DNA of 64,000 bases, from NCBI RefSeq assembly GCF_014650895.1, contig NZ_BMVV01000011.1:124001-188000 (forward strand). Direction: 5' to 3'. The stretch comes from Streptomyces omiyaensis. GTDB taxonomy: Bacteria; Actinomycetota; Actinomycetes; Streptomycetales; Streptomycetaceae. The translations under genes and the position numbers were made by a program. Below the pieces are notes generated by a model. That model saw only the letters and a program-made list of their open reading frames with translations. It made no database searches and was not told the origin of the DNA. This document shows positions 16,729 to 24,158 of the stretch, in pieces; the stretch's first letter is position 1; each line of letters opens with the position of its first letter.

Positions 16729-17196
16729 ATGTCCGTCGCCGACGCCGCCGTCCGGATCCGTCCGGTCCGGGAGGAGGACTTCGACCAGTGGCGTGCCCTG
16801 TACCGGGGGTACGCCGAGTTCTACCGGGTCGAGCAGACCGAGGAGGCCGCCCGGCTCGTCTGGTCCTGGATCCACGACCCGGCGCACGAGGTGGAGGCGC
16901 TGGTGGCGGAGGACGCCGACGGGCGGCTCGTCGGCCTCGCGCACTTCCGTCCCTTCGCCCGGCCGCTCTCCGCGACCGTCGGCGGCTGGCTGGACGACCT
17001 GTTCGTCGACCCGGCGAGCCGGGGCACCGGCGCCGCGGACCGGCTGCTGGCCGCGCTGCGCGGGATCGGCGCGGAGCGCGGCTGGAGCGTCGTCCGCTGG
17101 ATCACGGCCGACGACAACCACCGCGCCCGCTCCAAGTACGACCAGGTGGCCACGCGCACGATGTGGATCACGTACGACATGGCCCCCGAGGCCTGA
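16729..17196 (+). CDS. GNAT-family N-acetyltransferase
   Basis: A 155-residue single-domain GNAT protein. Motif A of the acetyl-CoA site is D-D-L-F-V-D-P-A-S-R-G-T-G-A-A-D (R-x-x-G-x-A type), and motif B contains W-I-T-A-D-D-N-H-R-A-R. ATG at 16729 follows GAGAGTGAG. Homologues acetylate small amines or protein N-termini; the substrate is not predictable and there is no co-transcribed gene. Confidence 0.88.
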   Translation: MSVADAAVRIRPVREEDFDQWRALYRGYAEFYRVEQTEEAARLVWSWIHDPAHEVEALVAEDADGRLVGLAHFRPFARPLSATVGGWLDDLFVDPASRGTGAADRLLAALRGIGAERGWSVVRWITADDNHRARSKYDQVATRTMWITYDMAPEA

Positions 17197-17483
17197 CGGA
17201 CCCGCGGACCGCGTGCGGGGAGGACCTCGTCCTCCGCTCCTCGCCGTGACGATCGCGGCGGAGGCGCCCGTCGGTCTTCCCCGGCCCCGGCCGTGCGGCC
17301 CGGCGTCACGTGAGGGTCGAGGGGCGCGGGGCGAAGGGCGCGGCCCCGCCCCGCGCGGGGCCCGGCACCTCGCTCCCGGATCCCGCCCGGCGCGCACCGC
17401 CCGGCGGGGCCGGGTGGCGGCCCGTGCGTGTCGCGACGCAGGGCCCGCGGTGATCGTGATCATGGGAACAGCGCGGATACCGG

Positions 17484-17990
17484 GTGTGCGCCCGGCTGCG
17501 CGCCGAGGGGAACGCGGTGCCGGTGCTGGTGCTGGTGCTGGTGCTGACTGCGAAGAACGGCGAGTACGACGAGGCCGAGGGGCTCGACACGGGTGCCGAC
17601 GACCACCTCGCGAAGCCCTTCTCGTACGTCGTTCCGGAGGGCCGCCTCCGTGCCCTCCTCCGGCGCGGCGGCGCCCGCGTCCCCGTCCTCCTGGAGGCCG
17701 GTGACCTGTGGCTCGACCCGACCCGCCGCACCTGCGGCCGTGGGAACGAGCCGATCGCCCTCACCCCGAAGGAGTCCGCCGTCCCGCACTGCCTGCCGGG
17801 CCGCCTCGACGGGGTGGTCCCGGCGATCGACGTCCTTGACGAGGTGTGGTCGGCCGGCTCCGCAGGCGACCCGAACCTCGTGCATGTCCGCATCAGCGCC
17901 GTACGGAAGAAGAGCGACACGCCCTTCGGGCGCAGGACGGTCGAAACGGTGCGCGGTGCGGGATGTCGGGTGAGCGGACGTGGCCGGGTT
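17484..17990 (+). pseudogene. OmpR-type response regulator remnant
   Basis: Translation from 17484 begins in the middle of a receiver domain (R-L-R-A-E-G-N-A-V-P-V-L), so the phospho-acceptor Asp and the first half are missing. The receiver end is recognisable (T-G-A-D-D-H-L-A-K-P-F-S-Y), as is a winged-helix output domain (I-A-L-T-P-K-E, then V-H-V-R-I-S-A-V-R-K-K and R-R-T-V-E-T-V-R-G-A-G). Substitutions disrupt several conserved positions. A hexanucleotide repeat, four GGTGCT-type units at about 17519-17545, inserts extra Val-Leu pairs into a core strand. No intact start region is present; I read it as a decayed gene. Confidence 0.8.
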
Positions 17991-18059
17991 CGGGTTGCCG
18001 CGCCAGGCACGGGCTTCATCGGCCTGCCGGCCGGGCTCGTCACGACAGCGGCGACTCCC

Positions 18060-18440
18060 GACCGGGCGGAAGCGGCAGCCACCCGTCCACGGGAGTTCAC
18101 GGCGGACGCGGCCCACGGGCTCCGCAGTCCGCCGGCGTCCTTGCGCGCCCAGTCGGAGTCGTCCCTGCACCATCCGGAGTCGGCCGCTCTCCGCCTCCGC
18201 CGTGTGGCCCCGGCCCCGACGGTCCTCCCCGGCAACCCGACCCACCTGAACGACTGCTCCGCAACCTGCGCGCCAACGCCTGCCGACACGCGCGGACGGA
18301 GGTCACGGTGACGGTGAACCGTTCCGCCGCCGAACTGGTCCTGACCGTCCACGACGACGGCCCCGGGATCCCGCCCTCCGACCGAGCCCGGGTCTCCGAC
18401 CGCTTCACCCGCCTCCACGAAGCCCGTACCCGACGTCACC
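18060..18440 (+). pseudogene. Sensor histidine kinase remnant
   Basis: A dimerisation/phospho-acceptor box (F-T-A-D-A-A-H-G-L-R-S-P, resembling F-T-A-D-A-S-H-E-L-R-T-P) lies in the same frame as the regulator remnant. Parts of an ATPase domain (L-L-R-N-L-R-A-N-A near 18260, V-H-D-D-G-P-G-I-P near 18345) appear in a different frame. A frameshift, large internal deletions and the absence of any sensor domain show that this is the broken partner kinase of the preceding remnant. Confidence 0.8.
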
Positions 18441-18531
18441 GTCATCTACGATCCGTACGCAGCACAATCAGCGATCCGTACGCAGCGCATCGGCAGTCCT
18501 GGTGTCGGCGACTCCTTCCGCGCTTCCCGCC

Positions 18532-19680
18532 GTGAACACCGATGATCTGTCGTGGCAAGCCCACCACTACGGTGGCCCGCATCCCCGAAAAGCGGACCTC
18601 TTGCCGGAGCACGGTCGCCTGGACCTGATGATCCGGGCGGCCGAAGAGCGCGGGGAGTGCTTCTGTGCCGAGCGCGCGGCACAGGAGCTGTCCCGGAGGG
18701 GCGCGTTCGGTCGGGCTGTCGAGGTGGCCGAGCCGTTTGCCGCTCTCGGGTGGCGGCCGGCCCTCTAGTTGATCGCCCCGCACGCCGGAACGGCGCGGAA
18801 GGCCCTCGAGAAGGACCGTTGGGCCTCCGGCGACGAGGAAGTCCTGGTGCTCCGGGCTCGGGTGCTGGAACGCATGGACCGCGCCGACGAGGCGACACGC
18901 GTCCCCGGGGCGGACACGGCCGTGAAACGCTACGGCACCCCGAACACCCTGACCGCCTACGCCGAACTGCTGGCACGCCACGGCCGGCTCGACGCCCTGC
19001 GCGAGCCGGCCACCGGAGAGCACGCCCACACCGTCCTGGACGTCTTCGCCGGTGCCCTGCGCGACCGCGGCCGGGGCGGCGAGGCCGAGACGGTGATGCG
19101 GGAGCCCATCGCCACTGACGACTGGGCCGGGTACCGGGCCTGGCTCTCCGCGGCCCTCCTGCAGGACGGCCGGTCGGACGACGCGATCGCCGTGGCCGAA
19201 CCCGGCTTCAGCTGGTACGACTGCTCCCCTCTCCTGGCGCCCCTCGTCCGCCCTCTCCTCGACCGTCCCGAAGAACTGCTCTCCCTTATGGCCCCCCTGA
19301 CCGTTCCCCATCACGATCATGAGGAGTTCCCGCACCGGTGGCGGGCCTTCGCCCTCGCCGGCCTCGGTCGTGCCGAGGAAGCGATCGCCGTGGTCGACGC
19401 GCACCCGGACCCGTTCGCCGACCCCCGCCTCGCCAGAGCCGGTCTCCTCGGCACCGCCGGCCGCTTCGCGCAAGCCGCGGCGGAACTCCAGGACCTGGGT
19501 ACCGTCAAAGCACGTGAGGATCTGTTCGAGGTCCTGGTCGGGCAAGGGCGGGCCGCCGAGGCGGCCGCCGCCCACCCCACCGTCGCCGAACAGCGTGCCG
19601 CCAGGACGAAGACCGCATCAGCCCCCTGCGGGAGGACGGGTACTCCGCGGAACCCCCCTTTTGACGACAAGTTCACATGA
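18532..19680 (+). pseudogene. Helical-repeat protein interrupted by an in-frame stop
   Basis: Reading from GTG 18532, a protein with TPR-like helices runs into TAG at 18766-18768 and then continues in the same frame to TGA at 19678-19680. Repeated features after the stop (L-L-A-R-H-G-R-L-D-A-L, A-L-L-Q-D-G-R-S-D-D-A-I-A-V-A, L-G-R-A-E-E-A-I-A-V-V-D) are spaced like tandem helix pairs. Similar proteins occur as multicopy paralogues in Streptomyces, with no known function. A TTG immediately after the stop could restart translation, so a split but functional gene cannot be excluded. Confidence 0.7.
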
Positions 19681-19907
19681 TCTCGTCTGCTGGATCATGG
19701 CCGCGTGATGCATCGCCACGAGTTGCCGGACGCCGGGTGGGAGTTCGTCCGGCCGTCGCCGCCCGATTCGTCGCGGGGCGGACGCGACCGGACGATCGCA
19801 GAATCCTGAACGGAATCGTGTGGAATTTCCGCACCGGAACGTGCCCGGGGCCACACCCGCGCGAGCGGGGAGCAGCAGGGGGTCACGATCCGGTCGGGCC
19901 GGTGGTG

Positions 19908-20660
19908 TCAGCCGGCGTAGGTCCCGCGTACGAGGCTGTCGCCGGAGTGGTCGGGTTTGCCGTTGTAGGGCTGGAGGGAGACGTCGACGACGGAGTACTC
20001 GCGCAGGTCGATGTTGCCGGGGACCGGGAGAGTCGCATGACCGTCCGGGCCGAGGACTCCCATCGACACCAGTTTGGTGTGCGTCCTGTCCATCAGCCAG
20101 ACCTCGAAGTAACCGGCCGTCTCGGGCAGTCCCTTCACCGTGATGTCGAGGGTTCGGCGGCCGCGCTGATCGTCCATCCGGGCATAGCCCGCAGAACTGG
20201 TGCGCAGCGTCTCCAGCCGGCGGCCTTCGGCCACGGTGCGCGTCGGCTGGGTCTGGGTGCTGGTGGTCCACCAGGTGATCGCGCTGCCTGACGCAGCGCC
20301 CAGGAGGGCGGCGCAGGCGGCCAGGGCGACCGCGGAGCGGCTCATTCGGCGGGGCGTCTTCGCGGGGGCGGCCGACGGGTCGGCGGTCTGTGTCGCGGGC
20401 TCGGGCGTGTCGTCGCGAAGGGGCGTGCCCCCGGCTTGCGCGGGCAGGCGCAGCTCGGCGGCGATGCCCTCCCAGACGCTGTCCGGCGGGACGAGGAGTT
20501 CCTCTTCGCGCACAGAGGTCGACGCCACGGCCACCACGTTGCGAATGGCGTCCAGTTCGCTGCGGCAGATCGCGCATTCGTGCAGGTGGAAGGAGGCCGA
20601 CGGGTCGGGGTTCTCGCCGAGTGCCATCATCACCAGGGTCTGTTCATCGGTGTGCTGCAC
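19908..20660 (-). CDS. Anti-sigma factor, RskA family
   Basis: A 250-residue membrane anti-sigma factor. The cytoplasmic N-terminus carries the zinc-associated H-x3-C-x2-C motif (H-L-H-E-C-A-I-C). A single transmembrane helix lies at about residues 110-130 (A-V-A-L-A-A-C-A-A-L-L-G). The extracytoplasmic RskA domain ends in the Y-F-E-V-W-L and S-M-G-V-L-G-P-D-G blocks. It overlaps the sigma gene by 17 nt, so the two are co-translated. It should hold the ECF sigma inactive until the extracellular part is cleaved by regulated proteolysis. Confidence 0.9.
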   Translation of the reverse strand: MQHTDEQTLVMMALGENPDPSASFHLHECAICRSELDAIRNVVAVASTSVREEELLVPPDSVWEGIAAELRLPAQAGGTPLRDDTPEPATQTADPSAAPAKTPRRMSRSAVALAACAALLGAASGSAITWWTTSTQTQPTRTVAEGRRLETLRTSSAGYARMDDQRGRRTLDITVKGLPETAGYFEVWLMDRTHTKLVSMGVLGPDGHATLPVPGNIDLREYSVVDVSLQPYNGKPDHSGDSLVRGTYAG

Positions 20661-21201
20661 CGTCCACCTCCAACCGCTTCTTCAGCCGCATCAGTCCGCG
20701 GCGGGTATACGTTTTCACTGTTCCGAGAGGCAGTCCGGTGCGTTCGGCGATCTGGGACTGCGACAGGTCTTCGTAGAAGGCCATCTTGAGCACCTGTTGC
20801 TGCTGCTCGGGGAGGGTCTCCATCTCGCGCATGAGGGTGACGTACTCCAGCAGGGAATCGGCCGGCGGGGCCGCTGCGTCGGGGCCTCCGGAGACGGCCA
20901 TGACGGCTTCGACGTCGCGCAGGTGGCGGGAGCGCCGGCGCAGTGCGTCGACGATCTTCTTGTGCGCGATGCCCAGGATCCAGGTCTTGAGGGACGCCCG
21001 CACCGGGTCGAACGTCTTGCGGCTGTCCCAGGCTCCGACGAACACCTGCTGGGTGACGTCCTTGGCCTCTTCGGTATCGCCTAGTTTTCGGGCGGCGAGG
21101 GTGTAGACGAGAGGGCCCCAGCGGCGGTAGGTCTCGTTCAGCGACGCCTCGTCGCCGGCGGCGAAGCGTTCGCCGAGGCTGTCGTCCGAAACCGTGGTCA
21201 C
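20644..21201 (-). CDS. ECF RNA polymerase sigma factor, SigK-like
   Basis: A 185-residue sigma-70-family ECF factor. Region 2 contains D-V-T-Q-Q-V-F-V-G-A-W and S-L-K-T-W-I-L-G-I-A-H-K-K-I-V-D. Region 4 contains L-P-E-Q-Q-Q-Q-V-L and the recognition helix G-L-P-L-G-T-V-K-T-Y-T-R-R-G. Pairing with an RskA-type anti-sigma indicates the SigK (ECF19) group. The start is a GTG at 21201. The class F sortase and DUF4397 genes directly upstream on the same strand are natural candidates for its regulon. Confidence 0.9.
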   Translation of the reverse strand: MTTVSDDSLGERFAAGDEASLNETYRRWGPLVYTLAARKLGDTEEAKDVTQQVFVGAWDSRKTFDPVRASLKTWILGIAHKKIVDALRRRSRHLRDVEAVMAVSGGPDAAAPPADSLLEYVTLMREMETLPEQQQQVLKMAFYEDLSQSQIAERTGLPLGTVKTYTRRGLMRLKKRLEVDGAAHR

Positions 21202-21248
21202 GGCCGCAACACTAGCGGCCAGCACCTGCCCGCCGCCCCACGATCCCG

Positions 21249-21932
21249 TCACCTGGGCACCGCCACCGCGGTGACGACCAGATTGTTCTGGTATCCGCCG
21301 TTGTCGCGCAGGTACGGTGCGGCGCAGGTGATGAGCGTGAGCGTGGGCAGGCCTTCGCGGCGGAAGGCGCCGGACTCGCCCAGGGCGTTCTTCGCGACGG
21401 TACGCCGGGAGGTGATGCGGTAGGCCACCGTGCTCCCGTCCTGCCGGTCCACGGCGACCTGGTCGCCTTCTCTCACCTCGCTCAGGGCTGCGAGCACGCC
21501 CAGGCCGCGTCCTGTGGCGTCCACGTGGCCGACGATCACCGAGGATCCGGCTCCGGCGCCCGGGGAGGGGGAGAAGCGGTACCAGCCCACCCTGTCCGGA
21601 TCCTCGGGGACGACGACCTGGCCGTCGGGTGCCACGCCGACCGGGTCGATCGGCGCCCTCAGCCGGAGTCGGGGGATCCTGACGGACGAGGGTGCGGGAA
21701 CGGCCGGGGGCCGGGTCTGGTCGGCTGCGGCCGGGGCGGGTGAGGGTCCGTCGCCCGCGGGCGGTGCGGAGGCCGCCTGCTCGACGGCGCGGGCGGGGTC
21801 CGCACCGAAGTCGGCAGGCGCGCCGGAGTCGTCGCGCGCCAGGGTCAGGCCGAGAAGCACGATCAGACAGACACCGACGATCCCCATGACAAGTCCGAGG
21901 ATCCGCATTCGCCCTGAAATGGGCCTTCCCAT
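21249..21932 (-). CDS. Class F sortase
   Basis: A 227-residue membrane-anchored transpeptidase. An N-terminal transmembrane helix (about residues 9-30, I-L-G-L-V-M-G-I-V-G-V-C-L-I-V) is followed by a Pro/Ala-rich spacer and the sortase barrel. The catalytic residues are H136 in V-G-H-V-D-A and C203 in T-L-I-T-C-A-A-P, with the partner arginine likely in the following Y-L-R-D-N-G-G. Class F sortases occur in actinobacteria, and few substrates are known. The upstream DUF4397 protein has a C-terminal anchor-like tail and is the obvious candidate partner. Confidence 0.9.
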   Translation of the reverse strand: MGRPISGRMRILGLVMGIVGVCLIVLLGLTLARDDSGAPADFGADPARAVEQAASAPPAGDGPSPAPAAADQTRPPAVPAPSSVRIPRLRLRAPIDPVGVAPDGQVVVPEDPDRVGWYRFSPSPGAGAGSSVIVGHVDATGRGLGVLAALSEVREGDQVAVDRQDGSTVAYRITSRRTVAKNALGESGAFRREGLPTLTLITCAAPYLRDNGGYQNNLVVTAVAVPR

Positions 21933-22030
21933 GATGTCGGAGCCTTTCTGAGGGCGTGTGAGCAGAGGCGCGCGGGCCGTGGTCGCCACCCGGAGGTCTG
22001 CGGCCACGGCCCGCGGGGTGCGTGCGGACG

Positions 22031-22858
22031 TCAGCCGGCGTCGGTGCGGCGGCGCAGGAGGAGGGCGGCCCCGCCGAGGGCGAGCAGAGCACCTGCCGAA
22101 AGCGCGCCGATCTGGGCAGTGCGGTTGACGCCGGCGGCCTGTCCCGTCTCGCCCGCCGGTACACCGGAGGGCGCGGAGTGCATGCCGGTGATGGTCTGGG
22201 TCTTCAGCGCGAGGTTCTTGTCGGCGGCGCTGCCCCAGGCGTAGACGATCGTGTTGCTGCCCTCGGCCAGGTCGAGGGTGGCCGGGCCGATGGCGACGGT
22301 GTCGGTTCCGGCGAGGACGACATCGGCGGAGATGCTGCCGGGGGCCACTTCCGCCTTGGCCTCCCGGGGGTTCTCCAGCCCCTTGAACACGGGGGTGCCG
22401 CCGGCCCGCACGTCGACCGCGGGCGCTGCGGCGACATGCCTGACGGTGAGCCGTGCCTTGCCGGCCGGAACCATGGAGGTGTCGTTGACGAAGGCGTCCA
22501 GTGCCGGCTTGCCGTCCGCCGTCAGGTGCGCGACCAGGGTGGCGTTGGCACCGGCCGGGACCTGGACGGTCTTCTCGATCGCCGGAGTGCCCTTGGGGCC
22601 CTCGCCGTCCTTGAAGACCTTGATGTCGTACGACCCCGCCGGGAGCTTCAGCGGGTCGGTGAGCGTGCCGGGGGCGAAGTCGGGCAGCAGCTCCTTGTCG
22701 CCCGCGTAGACGTCCACCGTGAGGCCCGGAACGGCGTGCAGGACGGACACGGTGGCCTCGTCGGCCTGCGGCGCGGCCAGCGCGGGGGCACCGGAGGCGA
22801 GGGTGAGGAGGGCGGCGGTGCCCAGGGCCATCGCGGCGCCGGCGGAACGAGAAGTCAT
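22031..22858 (-). CDS. DUF4397 secreted/surface protein
   Basis: A 275-residue exported protein. A signal peptide (residues 1 to about 28, ending A-P-A-L-A-A) is followed by two related beta-sandwich repeats of DUF4397 type (V-S-V-L-H-A-V-P-G-L-T-V-D-V-Y and L-T-V-R-H-V-A-A-A-P-A-V-D-V). A C-terminal hydrophobic helix ending in R-R-R-T-D-A-G looks like a wall-sorting tail, but no LPxTG is seen before it. The ATG at 22858 is preferred over one three codons earlier because of AAGGGAT spacing. It heads a surface module with the sortase and ECF genes. Confidence 0.85.
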   Translation of the reverse strand: MTSRSAGAAMALGTAALLTLASGAPALAAPQADEATVSVLHAVPGLTVDVYAGDKELLPDFAPGTLTDPLKLPAGSYDIKVFKDGEGPKGTPAIEKTVQVPAGANATLVAHLTADGKPALDAFVNDTSMVPAGKARLTVRHVAAAPAVDVRAGGTPVFKGLENPREAKAEVAPGSISADVVLAGTDTVAIGPATLDLAEGSNTIVYAWGSAADKNLALKTQTITGMHSAPSGVPAGETGQAAGVNRTAQIGALSAGALLALGGAALLLRRRTDAG

Positions 22859-22923
22859 GACGAGCATCCCTTCGAGCAGTCGAGAAGATCTCGAATCCTT
22901 GTGTCGAGGACGCTTTCGTCGAC

Positions 22924-22953
22924 CGGCCGCCGAGTGGTTTCACCCGGCGGCCG
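22924..22953. terminator. Hairpin upstream of the DUF4397 gene
   Basis: Inverted repeat with 9-bp arms, 22924-22932 and 22945-22953, and a 12-nt loop. It lies 66 bases before the DUF4397 start and could terminate minus-strand transcription or act as an operator. Confidence 0.4.
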
Positions 22954-23140
22954 ACTTTCTTCGACTCGTCTCCCGGCACCGGTCGGGCCGGCCGGGCGGT
23001 ACCCGCTCCGCATACGCATCCGGGCAGGAGCGGGAGCCGAAGCGAACAATCAAGCGGAGTTTCCTCACTCCTGTGCCGTGTGGTGGTCCTGCCGGAGAGC
23101 CGTGCGCGGGCCCCGCACCTCGAACGGAAGGCAGCACGAG

Positions 23141-23340
23141 ATGGTCGTCAAGCGGCTTCACGACGCCGGGCTGCGCAGCGAGCACGCCCACCTCGCTGCC
23201 CTCGGGTCGATCGGCCCGTCCCTCGCCTCCTGGGTCACCTCGAGTCGGCGCGAGAACCTCGAACGCGCCGACCGCCGGGGAATCTTCGCCGGAGAGTGGG
23301 CGCCGGCCTTCTTCGCCGTGGGCCGGGCGCCGGGCGGGGC
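23141..23340 (+). pseudogene. Small conserved-protein relic
   Basis: From ATG 23141 the frame gives a plausible start (M-V-V-K-R-L-H-D-A-G-L-R-S-E-H-A-H-L-A-A-L) and a conserved-looking G-I-F-A-G-E-W-A-P-A-F-F-A-V-G. This resembles small helical proteins that I recall from many Streptomyces genomes (usually G-E-W-A-P-T-F-F). After about residue 66 the frame drifts into Arg/Gly/Pro-rich sequence with no natural C-terminus, so the gene seems frameshifted or truncated. The rest of the 22859-23589 gap shows nothing else supportable. Confidence 0.4.
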
Positions 23341-23589
23341 GCCGTCGACCAGGTGCAGGCGGGTGCGAGAGGCGTCGTCCCCGTGTCGGTCGCACCGGGC
23401 CGGTCGGGGGCCACGGGGATGCGCCTCGGTCCGTGAGACGACTGCCCCGCACCGGAAGGAAGGCGGGACGCGGCGTCTTCCCGATGCCCTCCATGAGGGA
23501 CATCGTGCTTCCTGGACCGGAGCCCCTGATGTCCGATGCCCTTCACGGCGGATCCGGCCCGGCCGGTGGCCCACACGTTCCCCGGGACC

Positions 23590-24078
23590 TCACGGCTGTG
23601 GTTCGTGGCCCGCGGCCAGTTCGGCGTTGAGCGCTCGCAAGAAGGCCGCGATCGTGCTCAGTTGCTCCGGCGTGAAGCGGCTGCGCGCGCTCTCGGTGGC
23701 CCGTGCGAGCGGGCTGAAGTATTCACGGGCCAGGGCGCGGGCATCAGGGTTGTAGGCGAGGTGGACGACCCTGCGGTCCGCGGTGTCGCGGACGCGGCTG
23801 ACATGTCCTGAGCGCTGCAGCCGGTCGAGGCAGGCGGTGATCGCTCCGGAGGTGAGACCGAGCTCTTCCCGCAGACGCGTAGGGGTCACGGGTCCGTCGG
23901 CGGACGCCGCGGGATCCATGATCACAGCGAGGGCGTGAACGTCCGTGCTGTGCAGCCCCTGCCGATGCGCGAAGTCCAGCGTCGCCTTGTTCAGCTCACG
24001 ATTCAGCGCGCGCAACAGGACGGCGTAGGCGAACAGGTCGCTGGCTTGGTCAGGGGTTTCCGGTGAGCGCGACTGCAT
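23590..24078 (-). CDS. MarR-family regulator
   Basis: A 162-residue winged-helix protein. The recognition region reads L-R-E-E-L-G-L-T-S-G-A-I-T-A-C-L-D-R-L, and the wing carries R-V-R-D-T-A-D-R-R-V-V-H-L (the D-x-R-D/R signature of MarR). Flanking helices form the dimer interface. It is divergently transcribed from an MMPL exporter across a gap filled with palindromes, the standard layout of a local repressor of an efflux gene. The ATG directly follows GGGAGG with no spacing, so the mRNA may be leaderless or a nearby start may be used. Confidence 0.9.
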   Translation of the reverse strand: MQSRSPETPDQASDLFAYAVLLRALNRELNKATLDFAHRQGLHSTDVHALAVIMDPAASADGPVTPTRLREELGLTSGAITACLDRLQRSGHVSRVRDTADRRVVHLAYNPDARALAREYFSPLARATESARSRFTPEQLSTIAAFLRALNAELAAGHEPQP

Positions 24079-24096
24079 CCTCCCATCCTAGTATCA

Positions 24097-24128
24097 CTCA
24101 ATCATTGAGATAGTTTATCTTTGAGATA
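24097..24128. promoter_or_regulatory. Paired MarR operators
   Basis: Two palindromes fill the divergent gap: CTCAATCATTGAG (24097-24109, 6-bp arms) and TATCTTTGAGATA (24116-24128, 5-bp arms). Read on the minus strand, both contain TATCTCAAWGAT, spaced 16 bp apart. They would cover both promoters, giving auto-repression and control of the exporter. Confidence 0.7.
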
Positions 24129-24158
24129 CCTTTGCTCGCCCGTTTCGATAGGGAGTCG

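Noticed and set aside
15152..17704. 850-residue plus-strand open frame
   Set aside because: Crosses the TPR gene in antisense, an intergenic gap and the acetyltransferase in another frame; no domain-like sequence.
22022..23755. 577-residue plus-strand frame
   Set aside because: Antisense to the DUF4397 gene for much of its length. Only the short 23141-23340 part looks protein-like and is listed separately.
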